Shown here piece by piece: positions 24,732 through 36,700 of a stretch of DNA of 64,000 nucleotides. A program made the translations under genes and the position numbers. Position 1 is the stretch's first letter. Every line of letters begins with the position of its first letter. Source of the DNA: Podocnemis expansa (taxonomy: Eukaryota; Chordata; Testudines; Podocnemididae); the NCBI GenBank assembly GCA_007922195.1, contig ML682119.1, positions 153,697 to 217,696 on the forward strand. Direction: 5' to 3'. The notes under the pieces were generated by a model. The model saw only the letters and a list, made by a program, of their open reading frames with translations. It ran no database searches and was not told the DNA's origin.

Positions 24732-25136
24732 GGCTGTGTTCACACAGCACTCTTATTTCGAAACAACAGAGGTTGTTTCGAAATAAAAAATACCCTGTTC
24801 ACATGACGTACTGTTGTTTTGAAACAACGGGAACCATTGTTTCAAAACAATGGTGTTGTTTTGAAACAAGTTAAACCCCATGCGGGGACTAAACAGTGTT
24901 GTTTTGAAACGATTGTTTCAAAACAACACCATGCGAACATGTTGTTCCAAAACAACGGTGACTTGTTTCAGAATAACTGTTGCCTGAACCTGCTATTTTG
25001 CTTTGAGCTTTTTCCTTAATTCAAATTAAAAAAAACTGTTAATTCGAATTAAGTTATTTTGAAATAAGGTGTTATTTCGATACAAGTTGTTTTGAAACAA
25101 CCGTATCGAAATAACCCCCTGTGTGTAAACACAGCC
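24732..25136. mobile_element. Harbinger-type MITE (sister of 20037 and 38782)
   Basis: Termini GGCTGTGTTCACACA and TGTGTAAACACAGCC. Interior arrays of TTGTTTCGAAACAAC-like palindromes. The flanks are TAA (24729-24731) and AAG, so the 3-bp duplication is not exact here. It lies in intron 1 of the GBP gene. Confidence 0.8.
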
Positions 25137-27570
25137 AAGGGTCTCAGCTCAGCTTTTCTGGTGGCATTCATTAACATTACTTTGATTAAACTTCTGCAGC
25201 TTCAAGATGATGGATCTAAGCTTGTCAGATTCAGGTCTTCTAGAACCAGGTATTCAGTGAGTCCTTTCAGCATCTAATGAGGGCAACTGGAGTCCAATTT
25301 AATTACGTTAGGAAGCAGCTTCTCAAGAAAGCTAATAATAGCCCCTTTCTTCTAGATCATCAGCAATGCCCAAGCAGTGATGGTCATTTCTTCATGATCT
25401 GTTTTCTCAGTCATCCCGTTTTTTTTTCCATGTTGCCTAGTCTAAGCTTTAAGAAGACAGTTTCTTCTTTAATTTCTCTGGTTTCTGTGGCAGTCTTTTG
25501 AAGCTCATTTTCCTAGCAAGCCATTTGGGCTTTTACATCACATACATCTTTAGAGAGGCCACACATAACTTTTGAGAAGGAATTCAGCCAGCTGATGAGG
25601 AATGCTTTCAGGGCTGCAATATACTGCACTAGGTTCTCTTGTGGCCTTGTGATTTCTCCTACAGCTGTTCAGGTGATTCTGTTTTAGCTTCTTCATTGCC
25701 TCTCATTTTGTCATTGGAAACACAATCAACGATCTGAAGCTTGTAGAGAGAAATTCAGTTTAAACCTTTGTGACAAAAATTCACTGTTGAGTTACTGGGA
25801 AAGTAGTTATTGGAGGGGAATTGAGATGCGGGGAGCTAGGAGGCCTGAAACTAGGCACCCATCTTCCTCCCAGGTACAATATTACCTCCCCTCCCATCCC
25901 CCCCAGCTAAACATTTGAAAAAAAAATATTATAAATGTGGAAGAAGCAAAGGAAAATTCAAATATTTGAATTTTTCATGCTAGTTTAATGCAAAGTGCGT
26001 TAACATGCAAAATATAGCACTTGCATTTAACATTTTGTATGGGATGTCTTGCTATTTTTTAGATTCAGTTTCAAAAACATAACATCTTTCAATCTGATTT
26101 TTTTCCATCCCCTACAACTCTGTTAGGGCTAAAGAGGACAGCACCTTCTCGCTTTCCAAATTAAAAAGACATAAGCACAGCATCAATACAGAGAACAGGA
26201 AAAGGAGATATTTAACAGTAATGGTAATATTCTTAGTTTAAGAGTTAATACAGTGGAGACTTTCTCCTTATGACTGAAGATCACGCTATATGGCAGGAAC
26301 TGGAGTTAATAGGTGAGTCCTGTAAGATCTCCACCTTAAACAGCTTTAAGCAAGGCATGTTCTCTGTCAAATCACATCCAAGTGCTCTTTCACTGACCCC
26401 AAGAAGAGTATTTTTCTGGAGCTCCCAACTGGGGGACACCAGTATCTTACAAATAGATCGACACAGTTCTATAACCTCTCAGGCAAATCCTATCAGAGCA
26501 GAGCCCACACCAAACCTACAGCATATTTCCTGTTGCCATGATTCTGAAGGGAGTGCAATGCATCAGCGTGCAAACTGCTACGAGAAAACAGTCTGTAAAG
26601 GCTGTAGTTAACACTTCCCTGTCACATGAAATTGTTGTGTGACTTCATTTTAGATATGCACTGCCTATAAAAAGTTGGGTGTGTGTCCAGACAAGCCTGA
26701 ACATTTGCCACCATGTCCAGACCTCTCTTTCCTCTTGTGAGCATTAGTTACGTAATGGATATCTTTGCTGTGGGCTGGGAGTAGATTCCTGGCTCAAGGA
26801 GACATACCCACACTGGGTCTGATTGAGCTAGCATACTACAAATAGTGTAGCTGTGGCAGTGTAAGTGGCAGGAGTCACCCTGAAAACATATGTTGGGGCT
26901 CATCTGGGATGGTAGTCAGGGTGGCTAGTGGCTTCTACAGGGGGGTGGGGGGACGTGCCATGGTTCCTGACATGGCATGGCTGTGAGTGGGGGAAATGTC
27001 CCAAGTGGGGCAGAGAAGAGGACAAGGACTGGGAAAAGAGAAAACATTAGCTGAGGTCAGAGGAAATCCTAGAGGGGACCAAAGAGAGAGGTTAACTAAA
27101 AGACAGAGGAAAGCAGACTTTGCAGAAGTTTTTACTCTAAAAACAGGCAAAGTCTGTCATATGTAGCACAACATTTGCAGAGCTCAAACATTAAGTCTAC
27201 AGAGTGTTATTGAACTGCACTCACCTTTCCTAATCCGCTTTGCGTGCCCCAGCCCTAACCAAGGACGTAAGTGTCTAGTGCTCCATGCAGCCATAGATTT
27301 GCATGATCTTGTACCTGCCACTCTGAGGTACTGAATGGTGCTGATCTGCCCTTCACAGCATGTGTTCAATTTTTAAGGTAGTGAGCTTTTCTGTGCAGTT
27401 TCATGCACTCAGCCCTTCCTGTGTCTGGGCAAATACTCTGTTTTCCTAGAGATTTTTCCTGTGGAATTTTAAACCCAATGAGTTGTTCACCAGGCATCAG
27501 ACCTGCCCCCACAAAGTGAATCCTTGCAGCCTACCTACGTGGTTGGCTCAGTCTGTTTTCTGTGTTACAG

Positions 27571-27783
27571 GCTGATCCTGCCCAGAAAAGATGGCCTCAG
27601 AAACTTTCATGAAGGAGCCTATATGCCTCATTCAGAACACCAGCAAGGGGGGCCTGCAGGTGAACCCCAAGGCTGTGAAAATCCTGGAGGGCATCACCCA
27701 GCCTGTGGTGGTGGTGGCCATTGTGGGGCTGTACCGCACAGGCAAGTCCTACCTCATGAATGCCTTGGCTGGCAAGAGAAAAG
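27571..27783 (+). CDS. GBP: GBP exon 2 (20 nt 5' UTR, then ATG at 27591)
   Basis: Acceptor TGTGTTACAG, donor AAG|GTAAGA. It encodes residues 1-64 plus one base, including [14 protein letters not shown], the beta strand VVVVAIVG and the P-loop [12 protein letters not shown]. Arg49 before the GKS corresponds to the catalytic arginine of the GBP P-loop (family knowledge). The start is supported by the GBP-typical N-terminus MASE. Confidence 0.95.
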
Positions 27784-30700
27784 GTAAGAGGAGGCTTGTG
27801 CTTCCTTCAGTGCTATTTCCCTCTACTCCCTGAGGCTCATGGTATTATCGCTCACTCAGGCAGCTGTACCGGGTGTCTGTGTTTTTTGTGAAATCTTTCC
27901 TCTCTCTCTCCAGGGTTCCAACTGGGCTCTACAATCCAGTCACACACTAAAGGTATCTGGATGTGGTGTGTGCCCCACCCTGGAAAACGTAACTGCACCC
28001 TGGTGCTCCTGGACACAGAAGGCCTGGGGGATGTGGAGAAGGTGAGTTGGCTTTTGCTGACTGGTGAGAACAGATGCTGCCATGAGGGGTGGGGGGAGGT
28101 CATATGAGTTCCTAGATAGACAGGTAGATTCACACTTCTTCCTGTGGAAGTTTCATCTGCCCCCTCACATTTCAGAGGTGTCAGTTACCTTTACTTTAGT
28201 TGTATTGTTCTGGCAGAAATAGATTTATAAAAGCATCATAGAAGATGATGGTTGGAAGGGACCTTAAGAGGTCATCTAGTCCAACTTCCTGCTCAAAGCA
28301 GGACCATTCTCAATTAAATCATGCCATCCAGGACTTTGTCAGGCTGGGCCTTTGAAAACCTTTGAGTATGGAGATTCCATCACCTCTCTAGGTAACCTAT
28401 TTCCATGCTTCACCAGTGTCCTAGTGGTTTTCATAATATCCCCCACTGCAACCCACTGAAAGCAACCTAGCTCCATCCTCCCTATCAGGGCCATCCCTAG
28501 GGGAGTGTGGGGCTGTGGACACTGGGAGAGAGGGGTGGACCAGCCCGGCCAAGAGGCAGGACCCCATGCTCCCAGCCCCCACCCTCTAAACCAGCCACTC
28601 TGCCCTCAGGGGCAGAGTGGGCCAGCCCAGTGACAGGGCTCCACTCTCCTGCCCTGCCTCTGGGCTGGCCCTTCCTGTCCCAAGGGCAGAACAGCTGGCC
28701 CAGGAGACGGACAGGAGAGCAGAGCCCAGGCTCTATGCTGTCCTGCTCCACCCCTGAGGTATCTGTTCCCTGCCCAAGGGGCAGGCAGGGGTGGCCCAGA
28801 GTAGAGGCCAGGTTCCACACTCCCTCCCCTGCCCCACTGTCTTCAGCTCCATGCCAAAGGCAGTGGGACAAGGGTGGGAGCCAGTGTTACCAGGGGGCGG
28901 GGAAGTGATGCCGGCCCCACACTGTCCTACTCACAGCGGGGCAACATGGATCCACAGAAATGCAGGGTTCGGGGTGATTACCCCTCTTGGTCCCCCCAAA
29001 AGAAGGTCCTACTCCCTGGAACCCCCTTTCAGACAGTTGTAGGCTACTATCAAATACCTCTTCATTCATCTCTTCTTCGGACTAAACAAGCCTAGTTCCC
29101 TCATTGTCTCCTCATGTCATGAGTTGCAGAATCCTATCATTCTTACTTCCCACCACTAAACTCTCTATAATTTGTCCACATCCTTTCTGTTGTTGGGGTG
29201 GGGGGTAACTTCAAACTTGAAATGACTATATTCAGAGGGACACAGGAACATGTAACATTCACTGGCATAAGCAACAGGTCATTATAAAAGCACCTACCAG
29301 GCATGGCTTGCAAGCTGCATGCGGCTCTTCGAAGAAAAAGTGCAACCCACGGAAGAGCACAGCAGGGAAGGGTGGCATGATGAGAGACAAGGTGAAGAAA
29401 TATGCAATGGTCAGGGACAGCAGAGAAACAGCAGCATGGTCAGAGCCAGCGGGGAAGCACGGCATGGTCAGAGCTGGCGGGGAAGCCATGGCAGGGTCAG
29501 GGATGGGGGGGCAGAAGTGCAGCATGGTTGGGGAGGGCAGAGAAGCAGCAGAATGGTAAGAAACAGCAGGGAAGCGGCAACAGGGGGTGGATGGAGCAGG
29601 GCACATTTAGATTTTTCTCATAGGCCCTAATGGAGTTTACTCCTTGTTAAAATAAAATCATGTTTTACAAGTCCTAAAGATGACGTAGAATACTAAGAAA
29701 TGAAAATACAAAGGAGAAAAGTTTAAGACTCAATGTAGATTACTTTCAGTTTTTCGCACAACTTTCTGCTATGAAACGTTGTATTCCACAATGAAATTTC
29801 TGAAATCGAAACATTGTGCAATACCCACAGATCAGCATCTGAGAGAACTTTTACGTACTGCATTGACACATTACTGCCCAGCTTTTACCACTAGCCTGCA
29901 GTGTTCTTCATCCAGTGACAGCTAAGTTTTTACCGTATAGGCTTAGTTTTCATGGTGACCTTAAGTAACTGGTAAAATCTGACATTAGTAGGATCAATAT
30001 TTACCCTGTTTTTATGATAAAATTAAAGTGCACAATGATTTTAAGCTTAGTAATTTTGGGGTGGGTAAAAGTATGTGGCTATACGTCTCAGTGCAGCTCT
30101 CAAAGGTTTAATAATCGACTTGTGCGGCTCTTGAGTTCCATAAGTTTGGCCACCCCTGGCATCTACTCAGGCTAGCCATAATACAGAATTTTCTCAAGAT
30201 ATTAAGGCAGAGCAGCAGTGTTGCTTGAGCTTGAGGTTTGCTTACTGTTGAACAGCTGTTTTTTTGTTTTTTTTTTAAGTGCTCCAAAATCCACATGTAC
30301 CAATGAATTGTCTTGGAAAAGACTGTGTTGGCAAGGGATCTGGGATAGAAATAAAGGCCCAGATTTGGTGATCTTTGAGCAAGGAGGTCCCAAGGTATGG
30401 GCCTTGTCACATGCTCTCAGCTAGTGTCCAATACCCACTGCCCCTACAGGAAAGAAATATTGTAAAAGCTAAGAAGTGTGAGATTTAGAAGTACAATCTG
30501 GCTTTAGCTAAGCTGATGAACTAGAGAAAATGTGCCACGTGCCGCTCTGAATGGACTCTCGTACAGCACCGTAACTACGGCAGGGCCAATGGGGCACATC
30601 CCCAGGCAGCCTGAAGTGGCTAAATGGAACCACACTATTAAAAGGTGGCCTTGCGGTGCCAGCTCTGAGTGCCACTAATGGGAAGGGGCACATTCCAAAT

Positions 30701-33700
30701 GGAACGTGCCCCAGGTGGCAAAACACCACGTTACGGATCTGCTCTTGTACCACTGTCAGCACACATGCTGGAAGTTGCCTACTTCTGGACAAGATAGTAT
30801 TCAGTCCTGCCTTGAGCGCAAGACACCTCGACTAGATGACCTCTCAAGATCCCTTCAACTCCCACAATACTAAGTTTCAATACCTATAAAAGTTCACCCT
30901 GTCACTGGGTCCTGCTGGCTCTGTGAATGAACTTTAAAAAATACCGGTGTGTTGCATGACAGTTCATTAGGGAGTCACTCTATGCAAACTTAGATCATGA
31001 TGCTGCTTCTGTAACTGCCTCCTTCAATGGTGTCACAGAAAAAAGGGGAGATAGTTGGAGGGTTGTGTCATGGGATCCATATATCCCATACCACCTCAGC
31101 AAGCAGGAGGTTAATGCAGGCACTGCTGCCCAGTGTTGACTGGCAGCCTCAGAGCAGCTAGGTGGATAAAGGAGTGGGAAGCAGAGGGGAAGGATGGCTG
31201 TTGGATGAGTGAGCAGCTGGAGAAGGAACTCTCGCCAACAAGCTGCCAAGAAACCACTCAGTGGCAGCACCCTAAGAAGGGACCGGGCCAATGGGCCGAG
31301 GTGCCTGCAGAACCCAGGGAAGGTAGCAAGGCGCTTGGGGCAAGGCCAGAGTCACTGAATCCTGAATCTTCTTGTATAGCTTAGGGGCCCAGAGCTGGAT
31401 CCCAGTGGAGTTGGTAGGTCTGGGTTTCACCACCAGCCCCCTGAGAGACGTAAGAATGGTGGGTTTTTCACCCCCCTGGCTACCAAGACCTGAGTGAGTG
31501 AACTCACGTGCAATGACCCAGCTAGAGGTTCGCTGCACCGACACACCAGCTCACAGGACACCATGCACCCTTCTGCACCTGATAGGGTGACAAACCAGCA
31601 GCCTGCTCCCCCTGTTATACTGCTGTCATGTGTGTTGTTGGAGACCCCTCTGCCCCCTCATGCAGCACTGCTGGCTGGCAGAATGTGTGTGTTTCACCCA
31701 CAGAACTCGTACACTGAGGCTGTCTGAACCCTTCCCCTTTTCCCCCTGTTCCTTTGTCCCTAGGGCAACTCAAAACATGACACCTGGGTCTTTGCGATGG
31801 CTGTACTGCTGAGCAGCACCCTGGTGTACAACAGCGTGGGGACCATTGACCAGGATGCTATGGACAAGTTGCAGTATCCTTCTAGCAGGGGCTGGCCTCC
31901 AAGGTTTGCAAGGCCTGGTGAGGAAGACTGGGGGTGGGGGGGCTGGGACCAGGATGAGATGTATAAATCAGTCATTCTCAAAATAAATGGTGGGTCTGAC
32001 CTTAACCCATTCCCCTCCACACACACACACACTTAATCCCCCTCCCCCACGCATTCCCTCTGCTTTCCCTGGGGGGTCTCCCTTGAACTAACACTTCCAT
32101 AAAAGTTTATGACTGATGGCTTCAAAGGCATTGGTGAGATCAGTAAATGCCATAAACAATGGCTGATGTTGTTCTCTACTCTTCTCTTGGACCTGTTGTG
32201 GAGCAAAAACCATGTCAGTGGTGCCTCAAGATGGTCAGAAACCACACTGGGATTCCAGAGGAATGTCTTTGGCAAGAGGGCAGAAATGGTTCAAAAGGAT
32301 GTGAGGTCCCTTCCAATCCTATGATTATATGGTGTGAGCAAGGATCTTCTTGGCAGTGGAGAAGAGAGCAATATTTCACTAATTCCCTTTTGTGGGGTAA
32401 GCCCATCTCATCCCCTTATGGTAGGGAAGACTAGTGCAAGGGGCAGCAGGGCATCCCTGCAGTCACAGGCTACCTGACTGGTCCTGAGCCCCCAGTCTTG
32501 TGACTCAAGTGTCCAAGTCAGGGTGGCTATCCCATGCCTAGCGTGGCATAGCCTAATGGTCAGAGTCAATTTCTTGTTCTCAGGTCAGGGCTGTGAAGTG
32601 TAGCAGTCAGAGTTAGTAGCTGCCTTTGGGTCAGGGCTAGGCAAGTAAAATATCTGTTGTCTTAGCCTTCTGGCATGGTGGAGGCAAACAGTCTACAGCC
32701 CTGTCCCTCATGCGTAGGGCAGGGCTAGCCAGAAGTCAGCACCTACGGCTGGAATTTTCACATCTCTGCAGTTTGAAGCTCAGGTAGCGGAATTGCTGTC
32801 ACCCCAAGAGGAATGGCAAGGGGGAGTAGGAAGAAGCAGACCCACTCAACTCCACCATATCCCAGTCAAGGTCCCTGTTCATAATGGGGGTGCTCCCCAC
32901 CCTGGCTGGCAAAGATCCCACTGCAACATGCTGACTTGTCTCAGGTGGTAGATACCATTCTCACCCTCCCACTGGACCACTTCCTACCGTTCCTTCTGAT
33001 GCTGCAACTGGGTTTCATTTGGACCTTCAGGTTCCCTGGCACCAGTAGCTCCCCGGACATCTGGCTCCAGTCAATTGACCATGGGCAATGGGTCTCCTCT
33101 CAGGGCTCCTGGGACTCTGGTTCCCTCAGCCAGGGGCTTATGTGGCTCCCTGCTTGGAGCCTCCACCAAACTTCCTTCCTCCTCAGCGATCTGCCTGGAA
33201 TGAACCAAGCTGCTCCTATTTATACTGGGGTAGCATTTGGAGCAGGGGCGTCTCTGGCACCGGGCACATGGGGCCCGTGCCTCGAATCCTGGTGCCAGTG
33301 CCTCAGGTCTTGCGGAGCCCCACATCTCCCGGTCTCCAACCCAATCAGGCTGGAGATCCAGGGCCCAGCTGCCATGGCAGCGTTGGCCACTCCGGCCCTG
33401 TCTCTGGCTGGGGGCATGGCCTGCAAGCAGGGGGTGGGGCATGGGCCGGTGCCCCGGGTCCTTCCCCCATGGCAGCAATGCTCCTGAGTTGGAGCATGTC
33501 CAGTTCAGCCTGGGGACTAGGACTTCTGCCGCACATAGTGTGTATTTAACTCTTCCCAACTCAGTGTGGGGTAAGCCCACTCCCTCATATTCCTGCACAG
33601 TGATTTGTCCTGTTTTTTAAAAAATGGTCACATTATTGGCATTGTTTTGCTTGAGTGTAATTTCCTCATTAACCCAAATCCTCACAAGAAGTTAAAGACT

Positions 33701-36700
33701 TTTTTGCACAAGTGCTATTTTATCAGCTTTAAAGACCTCAGCGTGCATACCATCTGGGCCTGGTGCAGTAAGAGTCAATCAATGTGGTGTTGTAGCAAGA
33801 ATACTAGTCATATGCCCACAGGTAATTGTAACATAGTCTATGTTGCATCACTCTTGCATCAAAGACAATAGACCTTGAATTATATGATGTGCTAAATGCA
33901 GCTAGGACAGTTACGAATTTTGTAGAGTCCAGGCCGTTGAATTCACACCTTTCTGCAAAGCCGTATTTAGAGATGAGGGTGGCAGATGACATATTATTGT
34001 TTCACATGGCTATCTTACAGCAAGGTATTGGAAAGAGTTTTTGAACTTTGCTGTTGGCTTTTCTTTTCGTGCCCAGTCCCAAGATCACCATAAACTCTTC
34101 TGACCCAATATGGATCATGAGATTTGCATTCCTTGCAGACATTTTTGACTTCTTGAATAAACTGAACATGCCAACAAAAGGAGGCAATACAACTGTACTT
34201 GAGGTGAGTGACAAGACTGTAGCATTTCACGAGAAAGAAGGGATTTGAAAAATTTTGCTGAGCTGTGGAATTTTAGATGTTTGTGATACTGACAGAATTC
34301 GTGGATACTGATAGCATGACAACTGATTCTGTGAAAAACAAGATTGCTGCTCATCTTTCAACTTTGACAGGGTACTTCAGTATTTGCTTTAAAAAGGTAA
34401 ACTTCAAGGAATATGATTGTGTTCAGGATCTGGTCTCAGTTTTTACTGTGTCTTCATGTTGCTTGAATGGAAAGGCAGAATAGAAGCAGTTTAAACTGTC
34501 CTCTTATTGTCCACTGAAAGTAAAGTTTAAGAAACAGAAAACTTGCTAGTTTTGGCAATCCGCTGTGCAGAGTGCCCAGTTTTAACTTTCCAGACAAAAT
34601 TAAAGTATTGTCACCTTTCCCAATAACATATATATTTGAAGCATCATTCACTGCCAGAAACCTCTGAAAATAAAGTTCAGGTTCTGACTGGATTTAGGAG
34701 TTTGCTTGTCAACCAAAATACCAGGGATTGATAGACTCTGCAGTAAGAAGCAGGTGCATCACACTCATTGATATCTTAAGTACTCTTGGCCTTTTTTTTC
34801 TTAAAGTATTATTAACAGTTCACAAGTATATGAAGTAGGTAGATACCTTGGTCAATCAGGTTCCAAAGCGGTAGCTGTCTCAGTCTAGTTCAGCAAAACA
34901 AGCAAGGAAACCTGTGGCACTTAAAGACTAACAAAATTATTTATCACATGAGCTTTCATAGGAGAAAAATCCCACTTTGTCAGATGCTCTGTCAATCAGT
35001 TTTTTCTGTTGGGGGTATGTGATTAACACTGTATTCGAGAAGGGGGCCATCAACAAAAAAATGTTTGAGAATCTGTATCTGAGGCCCTCAGGGAGTCCTA
35101 ATCAGTTTCACCCACTCTCTGAATAGTAAAACAATCTGTACTGGAGCTCCCCCTTCGCTTCAGAAGCTCTTTGTCTCACTAGCTGGCTTGCTCTCTATGC
35201 ATCTCTAGGGGTGAGTCATTTCCTGTCTTCAGGACAGACGATTAGAGCCTTCCTGACCTGTGTTGGGTGCAGTGTGGTGGTTGTACATGTCAGCGCAGGA
35301 CCGAGATAGAAGGGGGGAAGGGAAGTGTGTGCGTGTGCATGTGCGTGTGTGTGTGTGTTGTAGCTTCCACTGATGCACAAGCTGTGAGGGAAAAGGGTAA
35401 TCATAGGTGTACAGCATATGATGGGCTTGCCCTGGCTTCCTGAGAGGACAGCCTTCCAAAGAGAAGGGTGGACACTCTATGCATATCAGGGGCTGACCCT
35501 GCCACTTTAGACCTGGTTTCTATCACTGTTGTCCTATTTACACCTGTTTGGACTCCTTAGCTGCCCATCAGCTTTGTGTCTGAGCTCACTGAGCACATAA
35601 AGGTGAAAGCTCTTCGGAAGAAGGAAGAGGAGGCAGTGAAGAGGAGCTCTGCTGATGATATAGAGTATGTCAGCTTCTTTCCAAACTTCATCTGGGTTGT
35701 GCGGGACTTCAAACTGAAACTGGAGTTTGATGGGAAACAGGTGACAGAGGATGAGTATTTGGAGAGAGCACTGAAGCTGAAGAGGGGTAAGTGGTCTGAC
35801 GCGGCTTAGGACAGAAGTGCTGGCAAGGGAATCAAAAGTCCTAGTGCAAGGGGGAAGATGGAACCACTCACTGTTCATGGTCCTTTCACACACACCAGGG
35901 CCATGAACAACAGGTGTTTGTGTGATCAGGCTCCAATAAAGATGAGCGAGCTGTGAAAGTTGACATCTGGCATAAGAGTGGTCCCATGGACAAGTGGGCT
36001 GTAGACTGGGAAAAAGTAGTTGTGTATGTTGACTTCATGAGTGTCTGAAGTTCACCCAGAGCTCAATTTTGCTCTGTATTAAACTATTTCTGAACTGGTG
36101 TAATACCATGGACCTAAATGGAGTTATTCCTGATTTGCATGAGTGGAAGGAAGAGGGAAATGAGATCCATATTGAGCACATACAATAATTTTTGCAAAGC
36201 TCCAGAGAGGTAGCTGTGTTAGTCTTAAAACAAACAAACAAACAAACAAACAAACAAACAAACAAACAAGGAGTTCTCTGGCACTTAAAGACTAACAAAT
36301 TTATTTGTGCATGATTTTTCATGGAAGAAGAACCCACTTCATCAGACACTTTGAAGATGAGGTGGGATTTTCTCCCATGAAAGCTCATGCAAAAAATAAA
36401 TTTATTAGGCTTTAAGTCCCATGGAACTCATTTGTTTTGTTTGTTTGTTCCAAAGCTGTATATCCAAGCAAATGGTCACATATATGCACTGCTTGATTAA
36501 CATCATACTGAGTTACTTTCCTATTTTTAAATTTAGACATCTTTGTTGAAAACTTACCAGAATTTAAATCATCGTGACTTTAAGTTGACTGAAAGAGACA
36601 TTTCTACCCTCAGTATATCTAGGGTTTAATTCAAAACTGATTTGTGAGTGCGACAGTCCGCATCCCTATGATCACCCATTTTACAAAACTGTAATGAATT

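Larger units (their letters stand above)
21432..27570 (+). other. GBP intron 1
   Basis: It starts GTAAGAG and ends TGTGTTACAG. It contains a possible MITE at 22670-22990 and the Harbinger-type MITE at 24732-25136. The rest (including 25137-27570) shows no gene I recognise. The frame at 26270-26611 has no family signature. Confidence 0.55.
28042..31763 (+). other. GBP intron 3
   Basis: It contains a - strand CR1 split by a GC-rich insertion (28220-29210) and a hAT MITE (29298-30158). The 30160-31763 stretch has nothing I recognise. Confidence 0.6.
31874..35571 (+). other. GBP intron 4
   Basis: It holds a reverse-transcriptase fragment (32095-32290), a GC-rich hAT MITE (33243-33486), a decayed hAT transposase (33760-34620), a SINE (34858-34995) and a GT-rich microsatellite (35325-35360). 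Confidence 0.6.

Noticed and set aside
32936..33487. 183-codon open frame on +
   Set aside because: It runs from unique intron into the GC-rich MITE at 33243; no family signature.
35561..35571. Alternative acceptor AG at 35560 for GBP exon 5
   Set aside because: It would add 11 nt and break the frame; the AG at 35571 gives the GBP-like HFVSELTE.
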